64,000 nucleotides of DNA, taken from positions 37,705,756-37,769,755 of the forward strand of contig NC_081832.1 in the NCBI RefSeq assembly GCF_030867095.1, read 5' to 3'. The translations under genes were made by a program, and so were the position numbers. Position 1 is the stretch's first letter. Each line of letters opens with the position of its first letter. The notes under the pieces are model-generated. The model searched no databases. It was not told where the DNA came from and was given only the letters and a program-made list of their open reading frames with translations. Shown in pieces: positions 61,901-64,000 of the stretch. The stretch comes from Alligator mississippiensis (taxonomy: Eukaryota; Chordata; Crocodylia; Alligatoridae).

Positions 61901-62849
61901 AACAATTAACCCTTGCCATTCCCCATGACCATTATTTTAATGCATATCTACTTTACCTACAAGCTAATTCCTCAAAACAAACCTCTAGATATAATTTTCT
62001 AGCCATCAGACATCAGTGGCAGATGCCTGAGCAAGGGCAGTGATACACAGCCCTTAGTTGCCAGGCAGTGCCCTGGCCTGTTACCCCTTGTGCACCTCTG
62101 CCATGGCAAGTGCCTGTCTGGCCTATGGCTGTTTGCCCCACTGCTGCTGTGTTGTAATGGCTACTGTCACCACCATAGTGCCCATGGCCATGGCCACCAC
62201 CATCATGGAAGCCACTGCCAGTGCCTCTGTGATGCCAACCAGCATGGCATCTGCTGCTGCCACCTCATGACCTGGGCCAGATCTGGCCCAGGAGGAGCTC
62301 CACAGTCTGGATCTAGCCTGGGGCACAAGGGGAGTCTGACACACCTGAAGTAGAGAAAGTATTAAAGAGGACAAATAGGCAGACTTCCACTTTGGTTTAT
62401 TTAGCTGGCACCAAAAAGAAACCTGAAGTCACCGTATAAGTTTCCTCTACTTAAACTGAAACTTTTATTAAGTTTTTACTTAGCAAAATCATGCGTGGCC
62501 CTGGCACACAAATGTTAATACAGCCCTACCTCCTAGGGGTTGGAGAGGCCATTACAAACATTTAGTGATCACCAGGTGGAAAGCGTTTTTTTTCATGTGT
62601 AGTGTCATAACTATATCCTATATTGCCCTGTCCAAGGCCATTTCCCCCTTTTTACCTGATTTCTGCCAGTTGTTCTGAAATACCCTGTCTGTCCCGTTCC
62701 ACAACTCCTAGTCGCACCTCCAGTGCAACCTTCTCACGCAACAGGGCTTCCTTTTCTCTAGATACCTTGGTCAGTGCATCCCTATGGTGACTTGATTCCA
62801 GCCGTGTTTGCTCCAAATCAGTGCTGGATAATTCCTGCTGATGGCAAAC
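11079..62849 (-). CDS. CEP250: CEP250 (centrosome-associated protein CEP250, C-Nap1), 18 terminal coding exons; 5' part beyond the right edge
   Basis: CEP250/C-Nap1 is a giant coiled-coil protein at the proximal ends of centrioles that anchors rootletin filaments, holds centrosomes together in interphase and is displaced after NEK2 phosphorylation. Eighteen exons on the minus strand (5502 nt) join in phase and encode 1,833 residues to a TAG. Nearly all of it is heptad-rich, E/Q/K/L-rich coiled coil. Diagnostic stretches are [83 protein letters not shown] and LDESL near the C-terminus, in the order known for human CEP250. The human protein is 2,442 residues, so about the N-terminal quarter to third is missing here. 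Rootletin (CROCC) is the nearest alternative, but the C-terminus and synteny with ERGIC3 argue against it. All introns are GT-AG except one GC-AG. Confidence 0.95.
12159..14363 (-). CDS. CR1 ORF2 fragment: reverse transcriptase
   Basis: 734 codons open. Motifs in order: [13 protein letters not shown] (end of endonuclease), [40 protein letters not shown], and the catalytic [10 protein letters not shown], followed by the CR1 thumb and C-terminal region ending [11 protein letters not shown]. Reverse transcription by target priming is the known role. The upstream endonuclease part is in another frame, so the unit is broken. Confidence 0.9.
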   Translation of the reverse strand: MATGDDMVGDLQIGGHLRDSDHLIIEFTIRQRVGKVTSRVKVLDFRKADLNELGRLVKDALQRRSFEMMGVQEGWLCLKEMILRAQSETIPMRGKREKGARRLPWLTTEIQGSLRAKRGAHKKWKQGEITKDEYTSSARACREAVRRAKATMELRMASQVKDNKKLFFRYIGSKRKAQGGIGPLLNGQKQLVTDRGDKAELLNEFFASVFLSEGHDKSLTGVVERQQQGARLPCVDPEMVQSHLEELDAFKSAGPDELHPRVLKALADIIAEPLAGIFERSWRTGQVPEDWKRANVVPIFKKGRKEDPGNYRPVSLTSILGKVFEKMIKAHICESPAGKIMLRGNKHRFVAGRSCLTNLVSFYDQVMKHLDAGVGVDVVYLNFRNAFNTVSHPILVNKLRGCDVDDYTVRWVANWLEGRTQRVVVDGSASTWKGVGSGVPQGLVLGPILFNVFISDLDEGVKCTLSKFADDTKLWGEVDMPEGREQLQADLDRLDKWAENNRMQFNKEKCKVLHLGRKNVQHTYSLGNDLLSGTEVERDLGVLADSKMNMSRQCDEAIRKANGTLLCISRCMTNRSKEVILPLYWALVRPPLEYCVQFWAPHFKRDEDNLERVQRRATRMVKGLQSKPYEERLWHLDLFSLRKRRLRGDLVAAYKFITGTQKGIGEYLFTKAPPGVTRNNGHKLAESRFRLDIRKNFFTVRVAKVWNGLPREVVLSPTLGVFKRRLDNHVAGVI
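14389..14835 (-). pseudogene. CR1 ORF2 endonuclease segment, out of frame with the RT
   Basis: Encodes [44 protein letters not shown] and [10 protein letters not shown], the apurinic-type endonuclease core. A frameshift near 14440-14470 separates it from the reverse transcriptase. Confidence 0.85.
14836..16595. other. CEP250 intron sequence without recognised elements
   Basis: No gene, RNA or clear transposon. There is a small local duplication around 15180-15225 (TTTGATTTT with GGACACC) and a C-run at 15848-15857. Confidence 0.5.
16596..17399. mobile_element. hAT non-autonomous element with 8-bp target duplication
   Basis: Ends CAGGGGTGGGCAATTATTTG and, reverse-complemented, CAGGAGTGGGCAAAATATGA. 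Perfect GCCTAGAT flanks at 16588-16595 and 17400-17407. The GC-rich interior has no transposase. Confidence 0.85.
17922..17969 (-). CDS. CEP250: CEP250 micro-exon of 48 nt
   Basis: Sixteen codons, [16 protein letters not shown], between TTCGCAG and GTAAGA. Too short for ordinary frame searches but placed by splice sites, phase and similarity to the CVAELQKE segment. Confidence 0.88.
18153..18266 (-). CDS. CEP250: CEP250 exon
   Basis: 114 nt, 38 codons: [11 protein letters not shown] then a non-coiled S/P/G linker ([11 protein letters not shown]). The basic ERERR-LK-E motif corresponds to VERERRKLKRE in human; the linker is diverged. Confidence 0.92.
18551..18706 (-). CDS. CEP250: CEP250 exon
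   Basis: 156 nt, 52 codons: [44 protein letters not shown]; matches the LEHLQQAVARLEIDRS and LEQ region of human. Donor GTGAAA. Confidence 0.94.
18730..20246 (-). mobile_element. L2-like LINE fragment, degraded
   Basis: Minus-strand frames show [44 protein letters not shown] (in place of YADDTQLY) and [18 protein letters not shown]. These are hallmarks of an L2-type reverse transcriptase. Frameshifts and the YVGD change show it is dead. The foldback element at 20255 interrupts or abuts it. Confidence 0.75.
20247..20254. repeat. Left target-site duplication of foldback element 1
   Basis: GTGTTGAC, repeated exactly at 21570-21577. Confidence 0.9.
20255..21569. mobile_element. Foldback element 1: non-autonomous hAT with long inverted arms
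   Basis: Ends TAGAGGTGCACTGATA and (reverse complement) TAGAGATGCACCGATA, with a perfect 8-bp duplication. The interior is an imperfect inverted repeat centred near 20760. For example, the CCCACGGTGAGGGAGGGAGT block (about 20447) recurs inverted at about 21060-21090, and TCTGGCTGGTAAGTCTGTGG recurs inverted near 21370-21390. The right arm has an extra ~200 bp. No transposase frame exists; open frames here are by-products of GC content. Confidence 0.88.
21570..21577. repeat. Right target-site duplication of foldback element 1
   Basis: GTGTTGAC, identical to 20247-20254. Confidence 0.9.
22074..22324. mobile_element. Tc1/mariner-type (Tigger-like) non-autonomous element
   Basis: Ends CAGGCAACCCCTG and CAGGGGTTGTCTG are near-perfect inverted repeats, flanked by TA on both sides (22072-22073 and 22325-22326). 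251 bp, no coding capacity. Confidence 0.8.
22396..24184. mobile_element. hAT-like element, 1.8 kb, without transposase
   Basis: Ends CAGGGGCAGGCAAAATATGG and its inverted copy match at about 20 of 21 positions. The interior is GC-rich with an AT-rich centre (23270-23420) and a TG/GGGTGTG low-complexity run (23420-23600). No 8-bp duplication was found, so it may be composite. Confidence 0.65.
23420..23600. repeat. TG/GGGTG low-complexity tract
   Basis: Degenerate GTGTGGGG-type repeats ending in a G-run of about 14 (23580-23596). Confidence 0.7.
24193..25075. mobile_element. Partial hAT-like element related to 22396-24184
   Basis: Starts CAGGGGTGGGCAAAATACAG followed by CCTGCCAGGC, like the left part of the preceding element. 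No right terminal repeat was found. It ends in a CCCACAC-rich tract (24950-25070). Confidence 0.4.
25400..25482. repeat. Inverted repeat, probable piece of a hairpin DNA element
   Basis: GCAGTAGCCTGTTTTACTGT (25400 on) pairs with the reverse complement ending at 25482; 26-nt arms with one mismatch and a 31-nt loop. Related TGCATTAA sequence recurs at about 26404-26470 on the other side of the LINE tail. Confidence 0.75.
25560..26395 (+). pseudogene. Non-LTR retrotransposon ORF2 C-terminal fragment with a C2H2 zinc finger
   Basis: Translated pieces read [40 protein letters not shown], then further on [38 protein letters not shown], and finally a C2H2 finger [20 protein letters not shown] followed by H. 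This is the tail of a non-LTR element that I cannot place in a clade. Stops and frameshifts show it is dead; the RT catalytic core is absent. Confidence 0.75.
26636..26761 (-). CDS. CEP250: CEP250 exon
   Basis: 126 nt, 42 codons: [18 protein letters not shown] to ELQAKAGQ; acceptor TTTTGCAG, donor GTAAAG. Less conserved linker after the giant exon. Confidence 0.9.
26762..28735. other. CEP250 intron between the giant exon and the next exon
   Basis: Mostly AT-rich unique sequence. It holds the repeat at 27229-27480 and a weak CR1-like 3' scrap at about 28596-28650 (TCAGGGGGTCAAACTGGATG). No exon is seen. Confidence 0.5.
27229..27480 (-). repeat. Penelope-like 3' tail, interrupted
   Basis: On the minus strand: CCTGAGGAAGGGT, then ACTTGAAAGTTTGTC and GTCCAATAAAAGATATCC, the same order as the tails at about 9135-9230 and 44520-44610. 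A ~140-bp segment (about 27309-27455) sits between two GAG(TG)TACCC copies, as if inserted. Confidence 0.5.
28736..31150 (-). CDS. CEP250: CEP250 giant coiled-coil exon
   Basis: 2,415 nt, 805 codons without a stop, from [13 protein letters not shown] to [12 protein letters not shown] long polypyrimidine tract and TTCAG precede it. It is continuous coiled coil with loosely repeated QxxQIxELExQRExQKxxL blocks, as in the one very large exon of vertebrate CEP250. The end ([17 protein letters not shown]) matches the conserved segment before the C-terminal domain. It contains a 15-bp in-frame duplication ([10 protein letters not shown]) at 29267-29300. Confidence 0.95.
29267..29300 (-). repeat. 15-bp in-frame tandem duplication in the CEP250 giant exon
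   Basis: GGGCATTGATTTCTT (plus strand) occurs twice in a row, encoding [10 protein letters not shown]. Confidence 0.85.
31151..32429. other. CEP250 intron, no recognised elements
   Basis: Unique-looking sequence with a G-run at 31603-31613. Nothing else is supported. Confidence 0.5.
32430..32584 (-). CDS. CEP250: CEP250 exon
   Basis: 155 nt: [37 protein letters not shown]; acceptor ATTGCAG, donor GTGAGG. Ends on a codon boundary before the giant exon. Confidence 0.92.
32585..34551. other. CEP250 intron, no recognised elements
   Basis: Purine-rich unique sequence, with a small direct repeat AAAATACTAGGATTACT at about 33592-33624. No exon, RNA gene or clear transposon. Confidence 0.5.
34552..34672 (-). 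CDS. CEP250: CEP250 exon
   Basis: 121 nt: [20 protein letters not shown], ending [10 protein letters not shown] plus one base; acceptor TCTCTAG, donor GTACAG. Confidence 0.91.
34949..35076 (-). CDS. CEP250: CEP250 exon
   Basis: 128 nt: [20 protein letters not shown] then [19 protein letters not shown]; acceptor TTTCCAG, donor GTAACT. Aligns with the ALHKLHQDLWKTQQTRD region of human CEP250. Confidence 0.9.
36067..36382 (-). CDS. CEP250: CEP250 exon with a GC splice donor
   Basis: 316 nt: [52 protein letters not shown]. The exon end is CCAG|GCAAGT: a GC donor in strong consensus. Only this site leaves one base, which is what the next exon needs; the nearby GTGTAA would break the frame. Confidence 0.9.
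37204..37363 (-). CDS. CEP250: CEP250 exon
   Basis: 160 nt: [19 protein letters not shown], ending GEIQELKNQ; acceptor TTTCAG, donor GTGCCT. Matches the ASLTLSLMEKEQRL region of the human protein. Confidence 0.92.
37515..37855. mobile_element. Possible hAT-like non-autonomous element
   Basis: Left end CAGGGCTGTCCAATTGG; right end in reverse complement CAGAGCCATCCAGCTTC. Weak inverted repeats and no clear 8-bp duplication; GC-rich interior. Confidence 0.4.
38111..40178 (-). mobile_element. CR1 LINE, 5'-truncated and decayed
   Basis: 3' end at about 38111 (GGTCCCTTCCGACCCTAAG on minus). RT pieces at 38297-38962 ([40 protein letters not shown]) and 39143-39937 ([33 protein letters not shown]). 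The catalytic region reads FTDDTKL followed by a stop, so it is inactive. The 5' end lies just before the RT domain. Confidence 0.88.
40183..40201 (+). repeat. Short plus-sense CR1 endonuclease piece at the 5' end of a minus-sense CR1
   Basis: GGTGACCTAAACTACCC equals the codons for GDLNYP in CR1 ORF2 (compare 53353-53372), in the opposite orientation to the adjoining element. Confidence 0.5.
41041..41326 (-). repeat. Old CR1 3' fragment
   Basis: Contains TGATCTAAACCTACTTTGCT and GCAGTTTAAAGCCA, closely like the old CR1 piece at about 7280-7330, plus CTCTTCATAGGGCTTAG. The foldback element at 41335 follows. Confidence 0.6.
41335..42362. mobile_element. Foldback element 2: non-autonomous hAT with long inverted arms
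   Basis: Ends TAGGAATGCTCCAATA and (reverse complement) TAGAGGTGCACCAGTA. The flanks AACAAAAC (41327-41334) and AGCAAAAC (42363-42370) agree at 7 of 8 positions. TCCAGCTGGTAAGTCTGTGG (about 41452) pairs with the inverted copy near 42206-42225, and the GC-rich arms mirror each other as in foldback element 1. About 1.03 kb, no transposase. Confidence 0.85.
42371..43383. other. CEP250 intron, AT-rich, no recognised elements
   Basis: About 1 kb of AT-rich sequence with no exon, RNA gene or clear transposon. Confidence 0.5.
43384..44637 (+). mobile_element. Penelope-like retroelement, 3' part, second copy
   Basis: Frames show the linker after the RT ([20 protein letters not shown], then [13 protein letters not shown]) and the GIY-YIG domain ([17 protein letters not shown] core [46 protein letters not shown]). 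The central G of the YVGE motif is lost (YVQE), so it is likely inactive. It is interrupted at about 43598-43869. The tail has CCTGAAGAAGGGTGTTTGTG and GGTATAATAAAAT. Nearest relative in the window: 8505-9245. Confidence 0.8.
43598..43869. mobile_element. GC-rich insertion inside the second Penelope-like copy
   Basis: In the first copy GGATCCAGACTATGCCAGGA runs straight into CAAGAAATGTAAAACC. Here the same junction is split by ~270 bp of GC-rich sequence. There is no coding potential; the type is unknown. Confidence 0.7.
45040..45430. repeat. Diverged fragment similar to one arm of the foldback elements
   Basis: CACACAAATCTGGGGGACAT, the Cs-rich CCCCCTCCCCAGG, and CCTCACCATGGGGACATCTA occur in the same order as in the right arm of foldback element 1 (about 20920-21090). 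Ends are lost. Confidence 0.5.
45835..45952. repeat. 118-bp near-perfect palindrome (56-nt arms, 6-nt loop)
   Basis: The left arm 45835-45890 starts ATATACAGTTCAGAAATAAA; the right arm 45897-45952 is its reverse complement with 5 mismatches in 56. The outer 25 nt match perfectly. No coding content; in an intron of CEP250. Confidence 0.95.
46672..47189 (-). CDS. CEP250: CEP250 exon with an in-frame 72-bp tandem array
   Basis: 518 nt. It starts [15 protein letters not shown], as in the known protein. The middle is five consecutive 24-residue units of the form [19 protein letters not shown], then LESKID, and the split codon joins to SLTLSLEEK in the next exon. Human CEP250 has only a single short ELEREKAS stretch here, so the array is an expansion. 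Because 24 residues is not a multiple of seven, each unit would shift a strict heptad phase unless a stutter or hendecad (11+13) accommodates it. Confidence 0.93.
46692..47051 (-). repeat. Coding minisatellite: five 72-bp units
   Basis: Five direct copies of a 72-bp unit, best conserved around CAGAACACAGAGCTGCAGG (minus strand). The frame stays open in every copy. Variation between units is partly silent and partly K/R, Q/R or E/K changes. Confidence 0.93.
48261..48404 (-). CDS. CEP250: CEP250 exon
   Basis: 144 nt, 48 codons: [17 protein letters not shown] through [13 protein letters not shown]; acceptor GTTACAG, donor GTGACA. Confidence 0.93.
48823..48957 (-). CDS. CEP250: CEP250 exon
   Basis: 135 nt, 45 codons: [38 protein letters not shown]; donor GTGGGT. 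The intron upstream of this exon is nearly 10 kb and holds the hAT transposase gene and two CR1 copies. Confidence 0.93.
49266..49411. repeat. Tandem duplication of a ~65-80-bp unit
   Basis: ACAATTAACTGGTTAA followed by GCCACAAGTGCAAAGTAATT appears at 49267-49347 and again at 49354-49409 with small differences. Confidence 0.7.
49959..49988. repeat. (AC)n microsatellite
   Basis: About 15 AC units followed by a C-run, inside the hAT element. Confidence 0.95.
50330..50975 (-). pseudogene. hAT transposase, C-terminal pieces
   Basis: Separated frames read [20 protein letters not shown] with [41 protein letters not shown] and, further, [20 protein letters not shown] with [11 protein letters not shown]. 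The last is the hAT C-terminal dimerisation (HATC) motif. At least two frameshifts separate these from each other and from the N-terminal part. Confidence 0.75.
50977..51873 (-). pseudogene. hAT transposase, N-terminal part
   Basis: 298 codons open. An N-terminal BED-like zinc finger is visible (CQIC, later HHLRTYH), then [12 protein letters not shown], the TTDIWSF stretch with the catalytic Asp context typical of hAT, and [11 protein letters not shown] with [11 protein letters not shown]. The frame stops at VLAIE. Compared with family members roughly 100 or more residues are missing before the next recognisable piece. Whether this frame is expressed as a domesticated BED protein is unknown. 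Confidence 0.8.
52040..52870 (+). pseudogene. CR1 ORF1: coiled coil plus SGNH-hydrolase (esterase) domain
   Basis: [20 protein letters not shown] is the coiled coil. Then come the esterase blocks: [15 protein letters not shown] (block I, family form GDSLLRG), [14 protein letters not shown] (GTND block) and [14 protein letters not shown] (Asp-His block V). CR1 ORF1 proteins with such an esterase are known and may act in RNA or membrane interaction. In this copy block I reads GNS, changing the Asp beside the nucleophile Ser, and a stop/frameshift at 52599 splits the domain. Confidence 0.8.
53160..53837 (+). pseudogene. CR1 ORF2 AP-like endonuclease segment
   Basis: [26 protein letters not shown] and [20 protein letters not shown] are the metal-binding and catalytic motifs (N of GDLN, SDH). 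The upstream part is shifted, and a 23-base G-run at 53783-53805 ends the frame. Confidence 0.83.
53783..53805. repeat. Poly-G run of 23
   Basis: Uninterrupted G tract inside the CR1 coding region; likely length-variable or an assembly-sensitive site. Confidence 0.85.
54152..55689 (+). pseudogene. CR1 ORF2 reverse transcriptase, fragmented
   Basis: Successive frames carry [49 protein letters not shown] (catalytic FADD intact), [32 protein letters not shown] and [20 protein letters not shown]. Several frameshifts divide them. Confidence 0.85.
55924..56315. mobile_element. Non-autonomous DNA transposon with GGGACAGACATT ends
   Basis: The termini GGGACAGACATT and AATGTCTGTCCC are perfect 12-bp inverted repeats flanked by TA on each side (55922-55923 and 56316-56317). 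The interior has repeated AAACTGGTTTAA-like motifs in both orientations. Superfamily not certain; a TA duplication would fit Tc1/mariner. Confidence 0.75.
56440..57700 (-). mobile_element. CR1 LINE 5' region (5' UTR and ORF1 start), minus strand
   Basis: The minus-strand frame at 56476-56703 reads [15 protein letters not shown] and [20 protein letters not shown], i.e. the coiled coil leading into esterase block I (normally GDSLLRG). The opposite end carries a 300-bp-spaced direct repeat. The rest of the element is absent. Confidence 0.65.
57304..57650. repeat. Direct repeat with exact 300-bp spacing in the CR1 5' region
   Basis: CTGCAAACTGCTTACCCTGT followed by TTGCAGCCC occurs at 57304 and 57604. 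Confidence 0.8.
57700..58505. other. CEP250 intron, no recognised gene
   Basis: AT-rich sequence. TCCTGG(G/A)ACAA motifs recur in both orientations between 57860 and 58050, suggesting another small palindromic DNA element whose borders I cannot fix. Confidence 0.4.
58506..58685 (-). CDS. CEP250: CEP250 exon
   Basis: 180 nt, 60 codons: [15 protein letters not shown] through [15 protein letters not shown]; acceptor TTACTAG, donor GTAATA. Coiled coil. Confidence 0.92.
58686..60032. other. CEP250 intron, no recognised elements
   Basis: Unique-looking AT-rich sequence without exon or clear transposon. Confidence 0.5.
60033..60202 (-). CDS. CEP250: CEP250 exon
   Basis: 170 nt: [15 protein letters not shown] through ERNKLIQEL; donor GTACGT. 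Phase agrees with both neighbours. Confidence 0.92.
60313..60440 (-). CDS. CEP250: CEP250 exon
   Basis: 128 nt: [15 protein letters not shown] and [20 protein letters not shown], one of the best conserved stretches of CEP250. Acceptor CTGTAG, donor GTAAAA. Confidence 0.93.
60793..61525. mobile_element. Foldback element 3: nested hairpin DNA element
   Basis: Arms 60968-61016 and 61412-61460 are inverted copies differing at 1 of 49 positions. The outer parts on both sides carry GATTCAG/CTGAATC-rich sequence (GCCGATTCAATTCGGGG left; CGAATCGAATTGGGG right). Inside the GC-rich loop are two more hairpins (about 61089-61138 and 61289-61330) built on ACCCAGAAGT/ACTTCTGGGT. No transposase. Terminal borders are approximate. 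Confidence 0.75.
61526..62655. other. CEP250 intron
   Basis: 61526-62040 looks unique. 62060-62340 is a GC-rich stretch with CCATGGCCACCACCATCATG-type low complexity, and resembles the composition of DNA-element cores elsewhere in the window. No exon found. Confidence 0.4.
62656..62849 (-). CDS. CEP250: CEP250 exon (first in window)
   Basis: 194 nt, begins in phase 0 after TTTTCAG with VCHQQELSS, includes [20 protein letters not shown] and [14 protein letters not shown]; leaves two bases at GTAAAA. Matches the EKEALVREKAALEVRLQAV area of the known protein. Confidence 0.9.
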
Positions 62850-63940
62850 CTGAAAAGGGGGTGGGAGGAAGAAATAAGCCTCTACTGGTCAAAGTTCTAT
62901 CCAAAGTTTGTCAACATCATTCTCAAGGCAGGAAGGCATTCTCAAGAGCAGCAAGTTTCCACATTCTGGGTAGAAAGATCACAATAATCTCCTTGAACAG
63001 TGATACACAAAGCTGCCATGAGATTGCTGAGAACAATCTGGAAATGATTCTACTACCAACACATATAGTTGAGGCTGTTTCTATATAAAAAACCTGTATT
63101 AAAAATTTTAATCTTTCAAGCTAAAATGTTCTGAGGTTCCCATCATTGCTTATAAGTGAAGTTTTTGGACATTTAGAGCAAAAGGAGTTTATCTGTTTGG
63201 GAGTATGAGGAGAATAAAAAAATAAGTTTTCCTTTTTTTAAAAGAGTGACACTTTGATCCCATTCATTTTTCAAATGACTGAGTAATACCTGGTATTCGG
63301 CAGAAAAATGTCTTTGAAAATAAGAAGTGTCTTTCAGGAATGTGTGAAAAATCAGTCTGATGTTGCCAAGTTGTAGGGGATGGAAGACAGTCGACTTTAA
63401 TACAAATACCACTCTGCACCAAGAACAGTTTTATAATGTAATTCTGTCCATGTCTTATGCAAATTGATACATTTCTAACAGACATTCAAGTTTGGAAAAG
63501 CTTTAGGTTTTCTTTGGTGGTAACACCTCAGCTGTAAGTTTGCCAAACAATATACTTAAAATGTAGACTGTCAAATAAAGAACAAGACATAAGAAATAAA
63601 ATGCTAAGGCAATACACCTACACTGAAATATAACAGCTAGAATTGTTACTGTACATTATCAAGTAAAATAATACAAGTAAAAACTAATCCCCCTTCCATT
63701 CCAATGACACATAGCACATGCTAATTCTGCTCCTCATAAGCTGCTGCTTAGATACTGAAATGAAATTAGTTCAGAACCACTTAATTAGTCTCATTATACA
63801 TTCCTCTTTTTTTCATAGGGCTAGCTGATTGTCGTTGCCATCTCTGGGGCAGCCTCCATCCCATTGGAGACCAGAGATGCCCCAGGCCATACTGACAATA
63901 TTCTGACAATCACTTCACTTACCAGTCTGCGAGTCTAATC
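62850..63940. other. CEP250 intron upstream of the first visible exon
   Basis: AT-rich, no recognised exon or complete element. Confidence 0.5.
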
Positions 63941-64000
63941 GTAGAATCACAGAAAACTAGGGTTGGAAGGGACCTCAGGAGGTCATCTAGTCCAATCCTC
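63941..64000 (-). repeat. CR1 3' end, cut by the window edge
   Basis: GGTTGGAAGGGACCTCAGGA followed by GGTCATCTAGTCCAA is the reverse of the CR1 3' consensus. Confidence 0.8.

Noticed and set aside
11079..62849. Rootletin (CROCC) as the identity of the coiled-coil gene
   Set aside because: The C-terminal sequence, the single giant exon and the neighbouring ERGIC3 fit CEP250 and not CROCC.
1..64000. tRNA, rRNA, microRNA or CRISPR features
   Set aside because: No cloverleaf with A/B boxes, no rRNA-like sequence and no regularly spaced repeat array were recognised; palindromes are explained as DNA elements unless small-RNA data show otherwise.

Overview
The window is vertebrate nuclear DNA: it holds split genes with GT-AG introns, a CpG-island promoter, and introns full of CR1 LINEs, hAT DNA transposons and Penelope-like elements. 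The dominance of CR1 with a conserved 3' end, plus Penelope GIY-YIG copies, points to a non-avian sauropsid, most likely a crocodilian or a turtle (inference; species not resolved).

Two protein-coding genes lie head-to-tail on the minus strand. The first four coding exons of ERGIC3 (ER-Golgi cargo-cycling membrane protein) occupy about 355-4755 and the gene runs off the left edge. Upstream of it, CEP250 (C-Nap1, centrosome linker protein) covers 11079-62849 with 18 coding exons that encode the last 1,833 residues; its 5' part lies beyond the right edge. All CEP250 junctions join in phase. CEP250 followed by ERGIC3 in the same orientation is the order known in human 20q11, which supports both names. 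The ERGIC3 CpG island (about 4430-5330) has GC boxes, an ETS-type site and an E-box, and may also drive a short divergent plus-strand transcript (exons near 5649-5795 and 10152-10500) that could encode a small unknown protein.

Layout: 1-4755 ERGIC3; 4.4-5.3 kb promoter island; 5.8-10 kb nested small hAT elements, CR1 pieces and a Penelope-like fragment; 11.1-62.8 kb CEP250. CEP250 introns carry three large CR1 copies (12.1-14.8 minus, 38.1-40.2 minus, 51.9-55.8 plus), a CR1 5' fragment (56.4-57.7 minus), an L2-like fragment (18.7-20.2), a LINE tail with a zinc finger (25.6-26.4), a second Penelope-like copy (43.4-44.6), a defective hAT transposase gene (49.8-51.9) and several non-autonomous DNA transposons.

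The most notable observations are: (1) a family of foldback elements (20255-21569 and 41335-42362) flanked by 8-bp target duplications whose ends match those of the transposase-bearing hAT at 49802; (2) a 72-bp coding tandem array, five units, in CEP250 exon 46672-47189; (3) a phase-supported GC-AG intron in CEP250; (4) a 118-bp near-perfect palindrome at 45835-45952; (5) a nested foldback element at about 60.8-61.5 kb; (6) a CR1 ORF1 SGNH-esterase region whose GDS motif reads GNS.
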